A model generated the notes under the pieces. It worked only from the letters and a program-made list of their open reading frames with translations. It had not been told where the DNA came from and made no database searches. From positions 1-44,694 of the forward strand of contig CALBJW010000117.1 in the NCBI GenBank assembly GCA_937893145.1: a DNA stretch of 44,694 nucleotides, written 5' to 3'. This document shows positions 32,533-39,746 of this stretch, piece after piece. Origin of the DNA: an uncultured Prevotellaceae bacterium (lineage in GTDB: Bacteria; Bacteroidota; Bacteroidia; Bacteroidales; Bacteroidaceae). Both the position numbers and the translations under genes were made by a program. Positions within the stretch are counted from its first letter, which is position 1; the number at the start of each line of letters is the position of its first letter.

Positions 32533-33339
32533 ATGGTAAATAAGGAATACGATAGCATATTAAGAGCTACCCCGCCTAACTTCATCAACAAGACGGAGTA
32601 TTACAAAGTGGGTAAGGACCTGCCCGACCATGATATAGCCATGGTCGAGTGCCCTTATCGTGCAGGAAAGGACGACATCCTCATGGGATGCACACTCATT
32701 GTATTTGCCATAATATCTATCGTGTTGTATCGCAATCGCGACTCCTTCAAGTTCAAGCTGAAGGATTTCTTCACATCGAAGCGAACCTATTCAAACGAGA
32801 AAGGCACAGAAGGAAAGAACTTAGCATATAGCATCTTCCTCCTCATCTCGATAGGAGTACTTTCGCTGAGCATGATGCTGTTCGACCATCTCGCAAAGAC
32901 CATCGGTTTCTCGACTGTGCTTGGCATTCCTTACTGGCTCTTTGCTGGAGGATACGTGATTGGTATGGCATTCGTTTACATCAAGGCATGGATATATGTC
33001 ATCGTGAACTGGACCTTCTTCGACAGCGAATCGGGTTCGAAGTGGATGGAGGGTTATCTCACCCTGACAGCCCTCACTTCGTTCCTCATTTTCCCGATTT
33101 CACTGTTATCAATACTGACAAACGAGTACGAGACATTTGTAACTTGGGCACTCATTTTCATATTTATTTTATATGAATTAATGCTGTTTTTCAAACTGTT
33201 TGTCAACTTTGAAACCAAAAAGTATGGATATTTGCTAATTATTTTGTACTTTTGCAGCGTCGAATTGATTCCCACCATCGTGATGAGTCGCATATTAGTG
33301 TGGGGAATAGATAACTATATTGATAAAATATTATATTGA
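32533..33339 (+). CDS. DUF4271 membrane protein
   Basis: A 268-residue membrane protein. After a soluble N-terminal part (1-55) come about seven hydrophobic segments, including DDILMGCTLIVFAIISIVL, LLISIGVLSLSMMLF, YWLFAGGYVIGMAFVYIKAW and a C-terminal FCSVELIPTIVMSRIL. This matches the Bacteroidetes family DUF4271, which is regularly found directly before hemD. Function is unknown. It follows metK by 19 bp and precedes hemD by 3 bp. Confidence 0.85.
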   Translation: MVNKEYDSILRATPPNFINKTEYYKVGKDLPDHDIAMVECPYRAGKDDILMGCTLIVFAIISIVLYRNRDSFKFKLKDFFTSKRTYSNEKGTEGKNLAYSIFLLISIGVLSLSMMLFDHLAKTIGFSTVLGIPYWLFAGGYVIGMAFVYIKAWIYVIVNWTFFDSESGSKWMEGYLTLTALTSFLIFPISLLSILTNEYETFVTWALIFIFILYELMLFFKLFVNFETKKYGYLLIILYFCSVELIPTIVMSRILVWGIDNYIDKILY

Positions 33340-33342
33340 TTG

Positions 33343-34083
33343 ATGGGTATTAAGATTTTAGTTTCTCAACCAAAACCTCAAACAGAGAAGTCTCCTTATT
33401 TTGATGTTGCTCAGAAGTATGGATTGGACTTGGTGTTCCGTCCATTCATCAAGGTAGAGCCTATGGAGCCTAAAGACTTCCGCCAGCAGAAAGTGTCAAT
33501 TCCAGGACATACAGCTATCGTGTTCACATCACGCCACGCTATAGACCATTTCTTCACTCTTTGCAAGGAACTTAGAGTAAACATCCCTGATGACATGAAG
33601 TACTTCTGTGTATCAGAACAGGTTTCGCTCTATATTCAGAAGTTCGTGCAGTATCGCAAGCGCAAAAACTTCTTCCCAGAAAGTGGTAAACTCGTGGACC
33701 TTATCCCAATCATGGCAAAGCATAAGAACGAGAACTACTTCTGCCCATTGTCATCGATTCATAATGATGATCTCGCTAACATGCTTGATGAAGCAGGTCT
33801 TCAGCACGATGAAGCAGTGATGTACTACACAGTCAGCAACGACTTCACTCCAGATGAACCAATCGACTACAATATGCTCATCTTCTTCAGTCCTGAAGGA
33901 GTTCACTCATTGGTGAAGAACTTCCCAGACTACAAGCAGGGCGATGTTGCTATTGCATGTCTTGGTACAAAGACCATCGCAGCAGCTGAAGAGGCAGGAC
34001 TGAAGGTGAACTTCCAGCCAAATGCTGAGTTGCGTTCTGTGCCTGCAATCATCGAGGCTTACGCAAAGTCACTTAAGAAATGA
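33343..34083 (+). CDS. hemD: Uroporphyrinogen-III synthase
   Basis: A 246-residue protein of the HemD family, which closes hydroxymethylbilane with ring D inversion in haem and sirohaem synthesis. It shows the weakly conserved two-lobed pattern: KILVSQPKP at the start, AIVFTSRHAIDHFF in lobe 1, and ESGKLVDLIP, MLIFFSPEGVHSLVKNF and CLGTKTIAAAEEAGLKVNFQP in lobe 2. HemD is poorly conserved, but the pattern and the position between DUF4271 and rnpA support the call. The ATG at 33343 is preferred over the adjacent TTG. The end overlaps rnpA by 4 bp. Confidence 0.88.
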   Translation: MGIKILVSQPKPQTEKSPYFDVAQKYGLDLVFRPFIKVEPMEPKDFRQQKVSIPGHTAIVFTSRHAIDHFFTLCKELRVNIPDDMKYFCVSEQVSLYIQKFVQYRKRKNFFPESGKLVDLIPIMAKHKNENYFCPLSSIHNDDLANMLDEAGLQHDEAVMYYTVSNDFTPDEPIDYNMLIFFSPEGVHSLVKNFPDYKQGDVAIACLGTKTIAAAEEAGLKVNFQPNAELRSVPAIIEAYAKSLKK

Positions 34084-34487
34084 ACAACACATTCAAAAAG
34101 TCAGAGCGTCTTAACAGCAAGCTCGTAATAGATAAACTTTTCGCAGGTGGAAACAGCTCAAGTGCTGTCTTCCCCCTGCGAGTTGTTTACATGAAGATTC
34201 CTGAAGACATCGTTCCAGACACTATGCAAGAAGTGCCTGCAGCAGTCCTCATATCCGTGCCTAAGAAGCGTTTCCACCATGCTGTGGACCGCAACCGCTT
34301 GAAACGACTTGTACGCGAAGCATACCGCACCAATAAGGACGGTCTCTGGAATGAGTTGCAAGGCAAAGACTACAAGCTTGCCATCGCCTTCGTTTGCATC
34401 ACTGACACCATGCCTTCGTTCCGACAAGTAAACAAGGCTGTGTGCAAGGCGCTGGTGAAGATTAAGGAGAGCATTCCTGCAATGTAG
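34080..34487 (+). CDS. rnpA: Ribonuclease P protein component
   Basis: A 135-residue basic protein, the protein subunit that helps RNase P RNA mature tRNA 5' ends. The conserved RNR motif NRLKRLVREAYR (about 78-89) is intact, preceded by VLISVPKKRFHHAVD. The start FKKSERLNSKLVIDKLFAGG is typical. rpmH, its usual neighbour in many phyla, is absent, as is normal for Bacteroidetes. Its ATG overlaps the hemD stop (ATGA). yidD follows after an 87-bp spacer filled with an 8-bp word repeat. Confidence 0.95.
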   Translation: MNNTFKKSERLNSKLVIDKLFAGGNSSSAVFPLRVVYMKIPEDIVPDTMQEVPAAVLISVPKKRFHHAVDRNRLKRLVREAYRTNKDGLWNELQGKDYKLAIAFVCITDTMPSFRQVNKAVCKALVKIKESIPAM

Positions 34488-34496
34488 AACATAACA

Positions 34497-34556
34497 GCGT
34501 AATCACGTAATTACGTAATAACGTAACGACGTTTCAGCGTAACAACGTAACTACGC
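34497..34556. repeat. Degenerate 8-bp tandem repeat (ACGTAAnn) between rnpA and yidD
   Basis: The spacer is made of about seven successive words: GCGTAATC, ACGTAATT, ACGTAATA, ACGTAACG, ACGTTTC, AGCGTAACA, ACGTAACT, then ACGCC. It starts about 10 bp after the rnpA stop and ends about 19 bp before yidD. It has no reading frame. Each word is near-palindromic (TTACGTAA occurs), so the array may be able to fold or bind protein. Confidence 0.7.
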
Positions 34557-34574
34557 CCCTAAAAACACACCCTC

Positions 34575-34826
34575 ATGCCTATCCTCAACAAAATACTAAA
34601 AATAATCAGCAGCATCCTATCATGGATACTGCTGATTCCTATTTATTTCTATCGTACCTGCATCTCGCCCCTCACACCACCTTCGTGTCGTTTCACTCCG
34701 ACATGTTCAGCGTATGCGGTGGAGGCTATCAAGAAGCACGGTCCTATCTACGGTCTTTATCTGAGCGTCCGCCGAATTTTGAGGTGCCATCCTTGGGGCG
34801 GAAGTGGTTACGATCCTGTCCCTTAG
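34575..34826 (+). CDS. yidD: Membrane protein insertion efficiency factor YidD
   Basis: An 83-residue protein. An amphipathic/hydrophobic N-terminus (IISSILSWILLIPIYFY) is followed by the family motif RTCISPLTPPSCRFTPTCSAYAVEAIKKHG, with three conserved cysteines, and CHPWGGSGYDPVP at the end. YidD assists YidC-dependent insertion of inner-membrane proteins and is classically encoded next to rnpA. The family signature runs to the last residue, so the annotated end is right. Its last ~25 codons lie antisense to the 3' end of the methyltransferase gene (34744-36390). Confidence 0.94.
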   Translation: MPILNKILKIISSILSWILLIPIYFYRTCISPLTPPSCRFTPTCSAYAVEAIKKHGPIYGLYLSVRRILRCHPWGGSGYDPVP

Positions 34827-36390
34827 CGGATGGTTTGCCAGAACCTGGCCTGCCACTTCTACCATTACCTGGTTTTCTGCGATCATCATTACGCTTTACA
34901 AATTCTTTGCGGTCGCCCCACTTTCCGAGGTGACGATTGATGATTTCTGCCTCTTCTTCATCTGCTGCCTCAAAGAAATGGCGGCGACTATTCATGCGGT
35001 CCTCACGACTCTCATCCTTCGCAAAGCGTGGAGAGTCACCACGATCGCCTTCTTTTCTGCGGCGCTGATTATCGCGGTCTTCCTCCTTCTTTCTACGCTC
35101 ATCCTTATAAGGCTTAGACTTGAAGTAGTGGCTGTCATCATCAGTTCGCTTTTCACCACCCCATTCGCCATCTTCATTCTTCTTGTGAGGCTTGAACTTG
35201 AGGTTGCGCTTACGGTCGTCCTCAGTCTTGATGTCGAGTCCTTCCTCGCGACGCTCACGAAGTTTTCCATCGAAAATCTGATACTTGCGGAACTCGCACT
35301 CAAGTGCACCGTTGTAGAGTGCGTAACGAGTTGAAGCACGGAAACCAATCTTGTCGAAGAGTTCATCGTGATATGTGATAATCCAAGCATCATTGCCTAC
35401 GAAACGCTGCTTGAGGTTGCGACCAATAGTCTCGTAAAGGTCGAAGATATCATCGGTTGTGATACGTTCACCATAAGGAGGGTTAGTGATGATGATAGCC
35501 TTGTCGAGTGGCTGTTCAAACTCGTAGAAGTCACGCTGTTCAACGCTTACCACTTCCTTCACGCCCGCATTGCGAACATTATCAATAGCAATCTGCACAG
35601 CCTGGCGGTTGATGTCGTAACCATAAATCTTATGGTCGAAGTCGCGTTCCATGCTATCATCATTATAGATGCGGTCGAAGAGGTCTGCATCGAAGTCCTT
35701 CCACTTCTCGAATGCGTACTCCTTACGGAACACACCAGGATAGATATTGAGAGCGATGAGTGCTGCCTCGATGAGGATTGTACCCGAACCACAGAATGGG
35801 TCGATGAGGTCGCATTCGCCATCCCATCCAGTGAGCATAATCATACCTGCTGCAAGCACCTCGTTGATAGGAGCCTTAACGGTAGCAGTCTTGTAGCCAC
35901 GCTGATGAAGACTCTCACCACTCGAGTCGAGTGAGATGGTTACATCCGACTCTGCAATGTGTACATTGATACGAAGGTCTGGATTAGTGATTGCCACATT
36001 AGGACGATTGTCTTCCTTCTCGCGCCAGTAGTCTGCAATAGCGTCCTTCACGCGGTAGGCAACAAACTTTGAGTGGCGGAACTTCTCGGAGAATACTACC
36101 GAGTCGATGAGGAAGGTGTTGCTGCAGTCCATGTACTGGCTCCAGTCTATTTTCTTTACCTTCTCGTAAACCTCATCAGCATCTGTAGCCTTGAACTCAC
36201 AGATTGGTTTGAGCACCTTAACTGCTGTACGAGTACAGAAGTTAGCCTTGTAGAGCATCTCCTGGTTGCCCGTGAAGGAAACCATACGAATGCCAATCTC
36301 TACATTATTGGCACCTAAATTGATAAGTTCCTTTGCAAGTACCTCTTCAAGTCCCTGAAAGGTCTTTGCGATTATTTTGAATTCTTCCAT
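34744..36390 (-). CDS. THUMP-domain RNA methyltransferase (RlmL-like) with charged C-terminal tail
   Basis: A 548-residue SAM-dependent methyltransferase. The N-terminal THUMP RNA-binding domain (about 1-155) is followed by a Rossmann methyltransferase with CDLIDPFCGSGTILIEAA and the catalytic ITNPPYGER motif, as in the N2-guanine methyltransferase RlmL (23S G2445). The RlmK half of the E. coli fusion is absent. Residues about 385-548 are a low-complexity tail of Arg, Lys, Asp, Glu and Gly (for example DERRKKEEDRDNQRRRKEGD), likely disordered and RNA-binding. The tail's last ~27 codons are read antisense to yidD, suggesting loss of an earlier stop. Start at 36390 follows the cysE-side repeat. 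Confidence 0.9.
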   Translation of the reverse strand: MEEFKIIAKTFQGLEEVLAKELINLGANNVEIGIRMVSFTGNQEMLYKANFCTRTAVKVLKPICEFKATDADEVYEKVKKIDWSQYMDCSNTFLIDSVVFSEKFRHSKFVAYRVKDAIADYWREKEDNRPNVAITNPDLRINVHIAESDVTISLDSSGESLHQRGYKTATVKAPINEVLAAGMIMLTGWDGECDLIDPFCGSGTILIEAALIALNIYPGVFRKEYAFEKWKDFDADLFDRIYNDDSMERDFDHKIYGYDINRQAVQIAIDNVRNAGVKEVVSVEQRDFYEFEQPLDKAIIITNPPYGERITTDDIFDLYETIGRNLKQRFVGNDAWIITYHDELFDKIGFRASTRYALYNGALECEFRKYQIFDGKLRERREEGLDIKTEDDRKRNLKFKPHKKNEDGEWGGEKRTDDDSHYFKSKPYKDERRKKEEDRDNQRRRKEGDRGDSPRFAKDESREDRMNSRRHFFEAADEEEAEIINRHLGKWGDRKEFVKRNDDRRKPGNGRSGRPGSGKPSAKGQDRNHFRPKDGTSKFGGRSDKDRR

Positions 36391-36432
36391 TGTATGGGAA
36401 ATAATTAGTTTTCGTCTTAGTCTTCGTAGCGA

Positions 36433-36539
36433 AGCGTTTCGTAGGCGTTAGCCGTTTCGTAATGAAATGTTTCGTAGCTTTAGCGTTTCGTAGGCGTTAG
36501 CCGTTTCGTAATGAAATGTTTCGTAGCGGAGCGTTTCGT
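36433..36539. repeat. 49-bp tandem repeat between cysE and the methyltransferase gene
   Basis: A 46-bp block (36433-36478) recurs identically at 36482-36527, a 49-bp period, with a partial third unit at 36530-36539 and a partial one before (from 36422). Each unit is made of TTTCGTA words and holds two small hairpins, GGC-GTTA-GCC and TTTC-GTAAT-GAAA. It occupies the whole 157-bp spacer from the cysE stop to the methyltransferase start, where the promoter of the latter would be expected. Confidence 0.85.
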
Positions 36540-36547
36540 TAAAAGTA

Positions 36548-37453
36548 TTATCTTTTCTGCGAAATAAACTCACCGGCTGGCACATCATGAGTAACCCAAA
36601 TGTTGCCTCCGATAGTAGCACCCTTACCAATCGTGATGCGACCAAGTATGGAAGCATTTGAGTAAACAATGACATCGTCCTCAAGAATTGGGTGGCGAGG
36701 GATGCCCTTGATAGGGTTTCCATTCTCATCGCAAGGGAAACTCTTTGCACCAAGCGTTACACCCTGGTAGAGTTTCACGTTGTTGCCTATGATGCAGGTT
36801 TCACCAATCACCACACCTGTGCCGTGGTCGATGGTGAAGTATTCACCTATTGTCGCTCCCGGATGGATATCGATACCCGTTTCGGAGTGAGCCATCTCGG
36901 TGAGCATACGAGGAATGAGTGGCACATCGAGGATGAGAAGCTCGTGAGCCACACGGTAATTTGTAAGCGTCTTGATTACTGGATAACAACTGATGATTTC
37001 ACCATAATTCTTTGCAGCAGGGTCACCATTGAAGGCAGCAACGACATCAGTAGCGAGTACGCGGCGAAGCTCAGGCAGTTTCCTTATGAAGCGTTCTGCT
37101 CGGTCTGTGGCTATGCGCCTGAGTTCGATGTTGATGGTTTGTCGTGAATACGCTGAAAATGTTGTGTCATCTTCGAATCCACCGAAAGACAAGCCTGCAA
37201 GAATCTGTTCTACAAGCAACGAAAAGAGTTTTTCGGTGGATATACCGATGTGATACTTCAGCGTATTGGTGTGTATGGTCGAGTTGCCGTAATATCCCGG
37301 GAATATTATCGAACGCACAAGGTCCATTATCTCCTTCAGAGCTACAGCCGAAGGCAGCGGTGTACCCTCGTTATGCTCGTGGTACAGGTCCTTGTATGAA
37401 TCCGGTCTTGACAACTCATCGACCGTTTGTGTCAGTAAGTTTTTGATGTTCAT
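36548..37453 (-). CDS. cysE: Serine O-acetyltransferase
   Basis: A 301-residue enzyme acetylating serine with acetyl-CoA, the first step of cysteine synthesis. An N-terminal helical SATase domain (about 1-190) is followed by a left-handed beta-helix of hexapeptide repeats with the catalytic His in SETGIDIHPGATIGE and DHGTGVVIGETCIIGNNVKLYQGVTLGA. The C-terminus is ITIGKGATIGGNIWVTHDVPAGEFIS. It is probably transcribed with tdk upstream (48 bp spacer). Confidence 0.93.
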   Translation of the reverse strand: MNIKNLLTQTVDELSRPDSYKDLYHEHNEGTPLPSAVALKEIMDLVRSIIFPGYYGNSTIHTNTLKYHIGISTEKLFSLLVEQILAGLSFGGFEDDTTFSAYSRQTINIELRRIATDRAERFIRKLPELRRVLATDVVAAFNGDPAAKNYGEIISCYPVIKTLTNYRVAHELLILDVPLIPRMLTEMAHSETGIDIHPGATIGEYFTIDHGTGVVIGETCIIGNNVKLYQGVTLGAKSFPCDENGNPIKGIPRHPILEDDVIVYSNASILGRITIGKGATIGGNIWVTHDVPAGEFISQKR

Positions 37454-37501
37454 TATCTTTTATGAAAATGTGCAAAGTGTATCTGCCATTTGCTGCAGAG
37501 T

Positions 37502-38086
37502 CTATCTCTTTCGAGTCTCTTCAAGATAGCACTGGCGACAGAGAGGTTCGTATTCGTTAACCTCACCAAGCATCACCTGATGAGTATTGTCAACAATACG
37601 GTGAGAAAGGTAAGCGAGGGCTCCACACTTCATACAAATAGCATGTACCTTAGTTACCTCGTCCGAGATAGCACAGAGGTCTGGCATTGGTCCGAAAGGC
37701 TTGCCTGTGTAGTCCATATCAAGACCAGCCACGATGACACGCACACCTCTTTCTGCCAATTCGGTGCAGACAGACACGAGGTTCTGGTCGAAGAACTGAG
37801 CCTCATCGATACCGATGACCTGACTATTGCTTGAAAGGAGGAGGATGCTCATAGAGTTGTCAACTGGAGTAGAACGGATTGCTTCTCCATCATGGCTAAC
37901 AACATCGAGGTCGGAATAACGCACATCGAGCGATGGCTTGAATATCTCCACCTTCTGGTGTGCAAGTTGTGCTCGTTTCAAACGACGAATGAGTTCTTCA
38001 GTCTTACCACTGAACATCGAACCGCAGATAACTTCGATGCGTCCTCTGCGAATCATTTCTCCATTTTTATATGATAGTGTAGTCAT
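37502..38086 (-). CDS. tdk: Thymidine kinase (type II)
   Basis: A 194-residue enzyme phosphorylating deoxythymidine in the salvage pathway. Walker A reads GSMFSGKTEELIRRL, the DEAQF motif (IGIDEAQFFD) follows, and a lasso/zinc site is formed by CMKCGALA and LCRQCYLE. The LDMDYTGKPFGPMPDL block is typical of TK1-like enzymes. A TTG at 38119 would put the start within the promoter element at 38117-38124, so the ATG at 38086 is chosen. Confidence 0.94.
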   Translation of the reverse strand: MTTLSYKNGEMIRRGRIEVICGSMFSGKTEELIRRLKRAQLAHQKVEIFKPSLDVRYSDLDVVSHDGEAIRSTPVDNSMSILLLSSNSQVIGIDEAQFFDQNLVSVCTELAERGVRVIVAGLDMDYTGKPFGPMPDLCAISDEVTKVHAICMKCGALAYLSHRIVDNTHQVMLGEVNEYEPLCRQCYLEETRKR

Positions 38087-38116
38087 CAGTTTTCGTTTAG
38101 TTTTGTAATTATGGCA

Positions 38117-38124
38117 CAAAGATA
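38117..38124 (-). promoter_or_regulatory. -7 promoter element for tdk
   Basis: TATCTTTG on the minus strand, followed by TG, fits TAnnTTTG, 30 bp before the tdk ATG. The GTGAAAA repeat begins about 10 bp further upstream, where the -33 element would lie. Confidence 0.6.
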
Positions 38125-38133
38125 CATATTTAA

Positions 38134-38161
38134 GTGAAAAGTGAAAAGTGAAAAGTGAAAA
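38134..38161. repeat. Four tandem copies of GTGAAAA between tdk and purD
   Basis: Four perfect 7-bp units, exactly contiguous, in the 165-bp spacer between the divergent tdk and purD genes. The word GTGAA(A/G)A recurs in the large inverted repeat on the other side of purD (39569-39739). Confidence 0.85.
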
Positions 38162-38199
38162 ATCTATGCAACTTTGCAGAGAGAAGCCATATTTTTCCT

Positions 38200-38207
38200 T
38201 ATCTTTG
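38200..38207 (+). promoter_or_regulatory. -7 promoter element for purD
   Basis: TATCTTTG followed by CAC matches TAnnTTTG exactly, 44 bp before the ATG at 38252. A TTTG at 38173-38176 is a possible -33 element with a longer spacing of 23 bp. Confidence 0.6.
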
Positions 38208-38251
38208 CACCAAAATTAGAAAAAACAAAATCAAAAAGTACACAGAACATT

Positions 38252-39544
38252 ATGAAACTACTTTTGCTTGGAAGTGGCGGTCGTGAGCACGCCTTAGCTT
38301 GGAAAATTGCTCAGAGTCCAAAAATTGAGAAGTTGTACATTGCACCAGGAAATGCAGGTACTGCTAATGTAGGCGAGAACGTGCCTATGAAGGCAGACGA
38401 CTTCGAATCAATCAAGAGCTTTGTTCTCAACAACGCTATCGATATGGTTGTAGTTGGTCCTGAGGACCCATTGGTAAAGGGTGTTTACGATTTCTTCAAG
38501 AACGATGCCGAACTCGCTTCTGTTCCAGTCATCGGACCAAGCAAGGCAGGTGCTGTGCTTGAAGGTTCAAAGGACTTTGCAAAGGCATTCATGCAGCGCA
38601 ATGGTGTACCAACAGCAGCTTATCGCTCATTCAACGGCACAAATATCGAGGAAGGCATCAAGTTCCTCGAAACACTTCAGGCTCCATACGTTCTCAAGGC
38701 AGATGGTCTTTGCGCAGGTAAGGGCGTACTTATCATCGACGACCTTGAAGAGGCAAAGAAGGAGTTCCGCGGAATGCTTGATGGCATGTTCGGAGAAGCA
38801 AGTGCAACAGTAGTTATCGAGGAGTTCCTTAGCGGTATTGAGTGCTCAGTATTCGTACTCACAGACGGCAAGAACTACAAGATTCTCCCAGAGGCAAAGG
38901 ACTACAAGCGTATTGGTGAGGGCGATACAGGTCTCAACACTGGTGGTATGGGTTCTGTTTCTCCAGTTCCATTTGCTGATGCAGAATGGATGAAGAAGGT
39001 TGAGGAGCGCATCGTGAAACCAACTATCGAAGGTCTTGCAAAGGAAGGCATCGAGTACAAGGGCTTCATCTTCCTCGGACTCATCAAGGTAGATCGCGAC
39101 TATGCTTACGCAAAGGCAGGCGACCCGGTAGTTATCGAGTACAATGTTCGTATGGGCGACCCTGAGACAGAGAGCGTTATGCTCCGCATCAAGAGCGACC
39201 TCGTGGACCTCTTCGAAGGTGTGGCAGAAGGCAACCTCAACGAAAAGACACTTGAGTTCGACCCACGCAACGTGGTATGTGTAATGATGGTTTCGGGTGG
39301 TTATCCACAGGCATACGACAAGGGTTACGAAATCACTGGTATCGAGAATGTAGAAGGCTCGGTAGTCTTCCACGCTGGTACAGCCCTCAAGGACGGTAAG
39401 GTCGTTACTGCTGGTGGTCGTGTGATTGCCGTTTCATCTTACGGAAACAGCAAGGACGAAGCACTCACAAAGTCATTCACTGAAGCTGCAAAGATTCAGT
39501 TCGAAAAGAAATACTTCCGTAGAGATATTGGAAAGGACTTGTAA
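38252..39544 (+). CDS. purD: Phosphoribosylamine-glycine ligase
   Basis: A 430-residue ATP-grasp enzyme, the second step of purine synthesis. The start MKLLLLGSGGREHALAWKIAQS is diagnostic, with GPEDPLVKGV, the ATP-grasp loop KADGLCAGKGV, the GLNTGGMGSVSP block and EYNVRMGDPE. Start at 38252 is chosen because the in-frame extension upstream runs through the promoter element. No other pur gene is in the window. A 10-bp stem hairpin begins at its stop codon. Confidence 0.96.
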   Translation: MKLLLLGSGGREHALAWKIAQSPKIEKLYIAPGNAGTANVGENVPMKADDFESIKSFVLNNAIDMVVVGPEDPLVKGVYDFFKNDAELASVPVIGPSKAGAVLEGSKDFAKAFMQRNGVPTAAYRSFNGTNIEEGIKFLETLQAPYVLKADGLCAGKGVLIIDDLEEAKKEFRGMLDGMFGEASATVVIEEFLSGIECSVFVLTDGKNYKILPEAKDYKRIGEGDTGLNTGGMGSVSPVPFADAEWMKKVEERIVKPTIEGLAKEGIEYKGFIFLGLIKVDRDYAYAKAGDPVVIEYNVRMGDPETESVMLRIKSDLVDLFEGVAEGNLNEKTLEFDPRNVVCVMMVSGGYPQAYDKGYEITGIENVEGSVVFHAGTALKDGKVVTAGGRVIAVSSYGNSKDEALTKSFTEAAKIQFEKKYFRRDIGKDL

Positions 39545-39567
39545 AGTTAAGCTGGAGGCTTAACTTT
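39543..39567. terminator. Hairpin at the end of purD
   Basis: AAAGTTAAGC (39543-39552) pairs perfectly with GCTTAACTTT (39558-39567) around a 5-nt loop. It starts within the purD stop codon. No long T run follows, so termination strength is uncertain. Confidence 0.55.
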
Positions 39568-39568
39568 A

Positions 39569-39739
39569 AGTGAAAAGTGAAGAGTGAAGAGTGAAGAATT
39601 TGCTACCGCCTTGGAGCAAGAACAGTTTACGCTGCGCTTGGCATTCCAAGAGGACATACTCGTCCGGTAGGTTATCGTTCGGCTTGACCGACGCTTTCCT
39701 GGAAAGAAATTTTTCACTCTTCACTCTTCACTTTTCACT
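39569..39739. repeat. Inverted repeat with 33-bp arms between purD and dacB
   Basis: The left arm (39569-39601), built of AGTGAAAAGTGAAGAGTGAA words, is repeated inverted at 39707-39739 with one mismatch. The 105-bp interior has no reading frame but contains smaller repeats (CTTGG/CCAAG near 39610-39649 and CGGTAG/CTACCG-type words). The element fills the space between the convergent purD and dacB genes. It could be a non-autonomous mobile element (MITE-like) or a large stem-loop at the 3' ends of both transcripts. Confidence 0.75.
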
Positions 39740-39746
39740 CAAAATA

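Noticed and set aside
36448..36753. Minus-strand frame with repetitive peptide NETLRYETFHYET
   Set aside because: It combines cysE sequence in the wrong frame with the 49-bp tandem repeat. The repetitive peptide only reflects the DNA repeat.
38087..38119. Extended N-terminus of thymidine kinase from a TTG codon
   Set aside because: The extension overlaps the TATCTTTG promoter element, so it would not be transcribed.
39295..39315. TTATCCACA DnaA-box match
   Set aside because: A single copy inside the purD coding sequence, explained by its codons.
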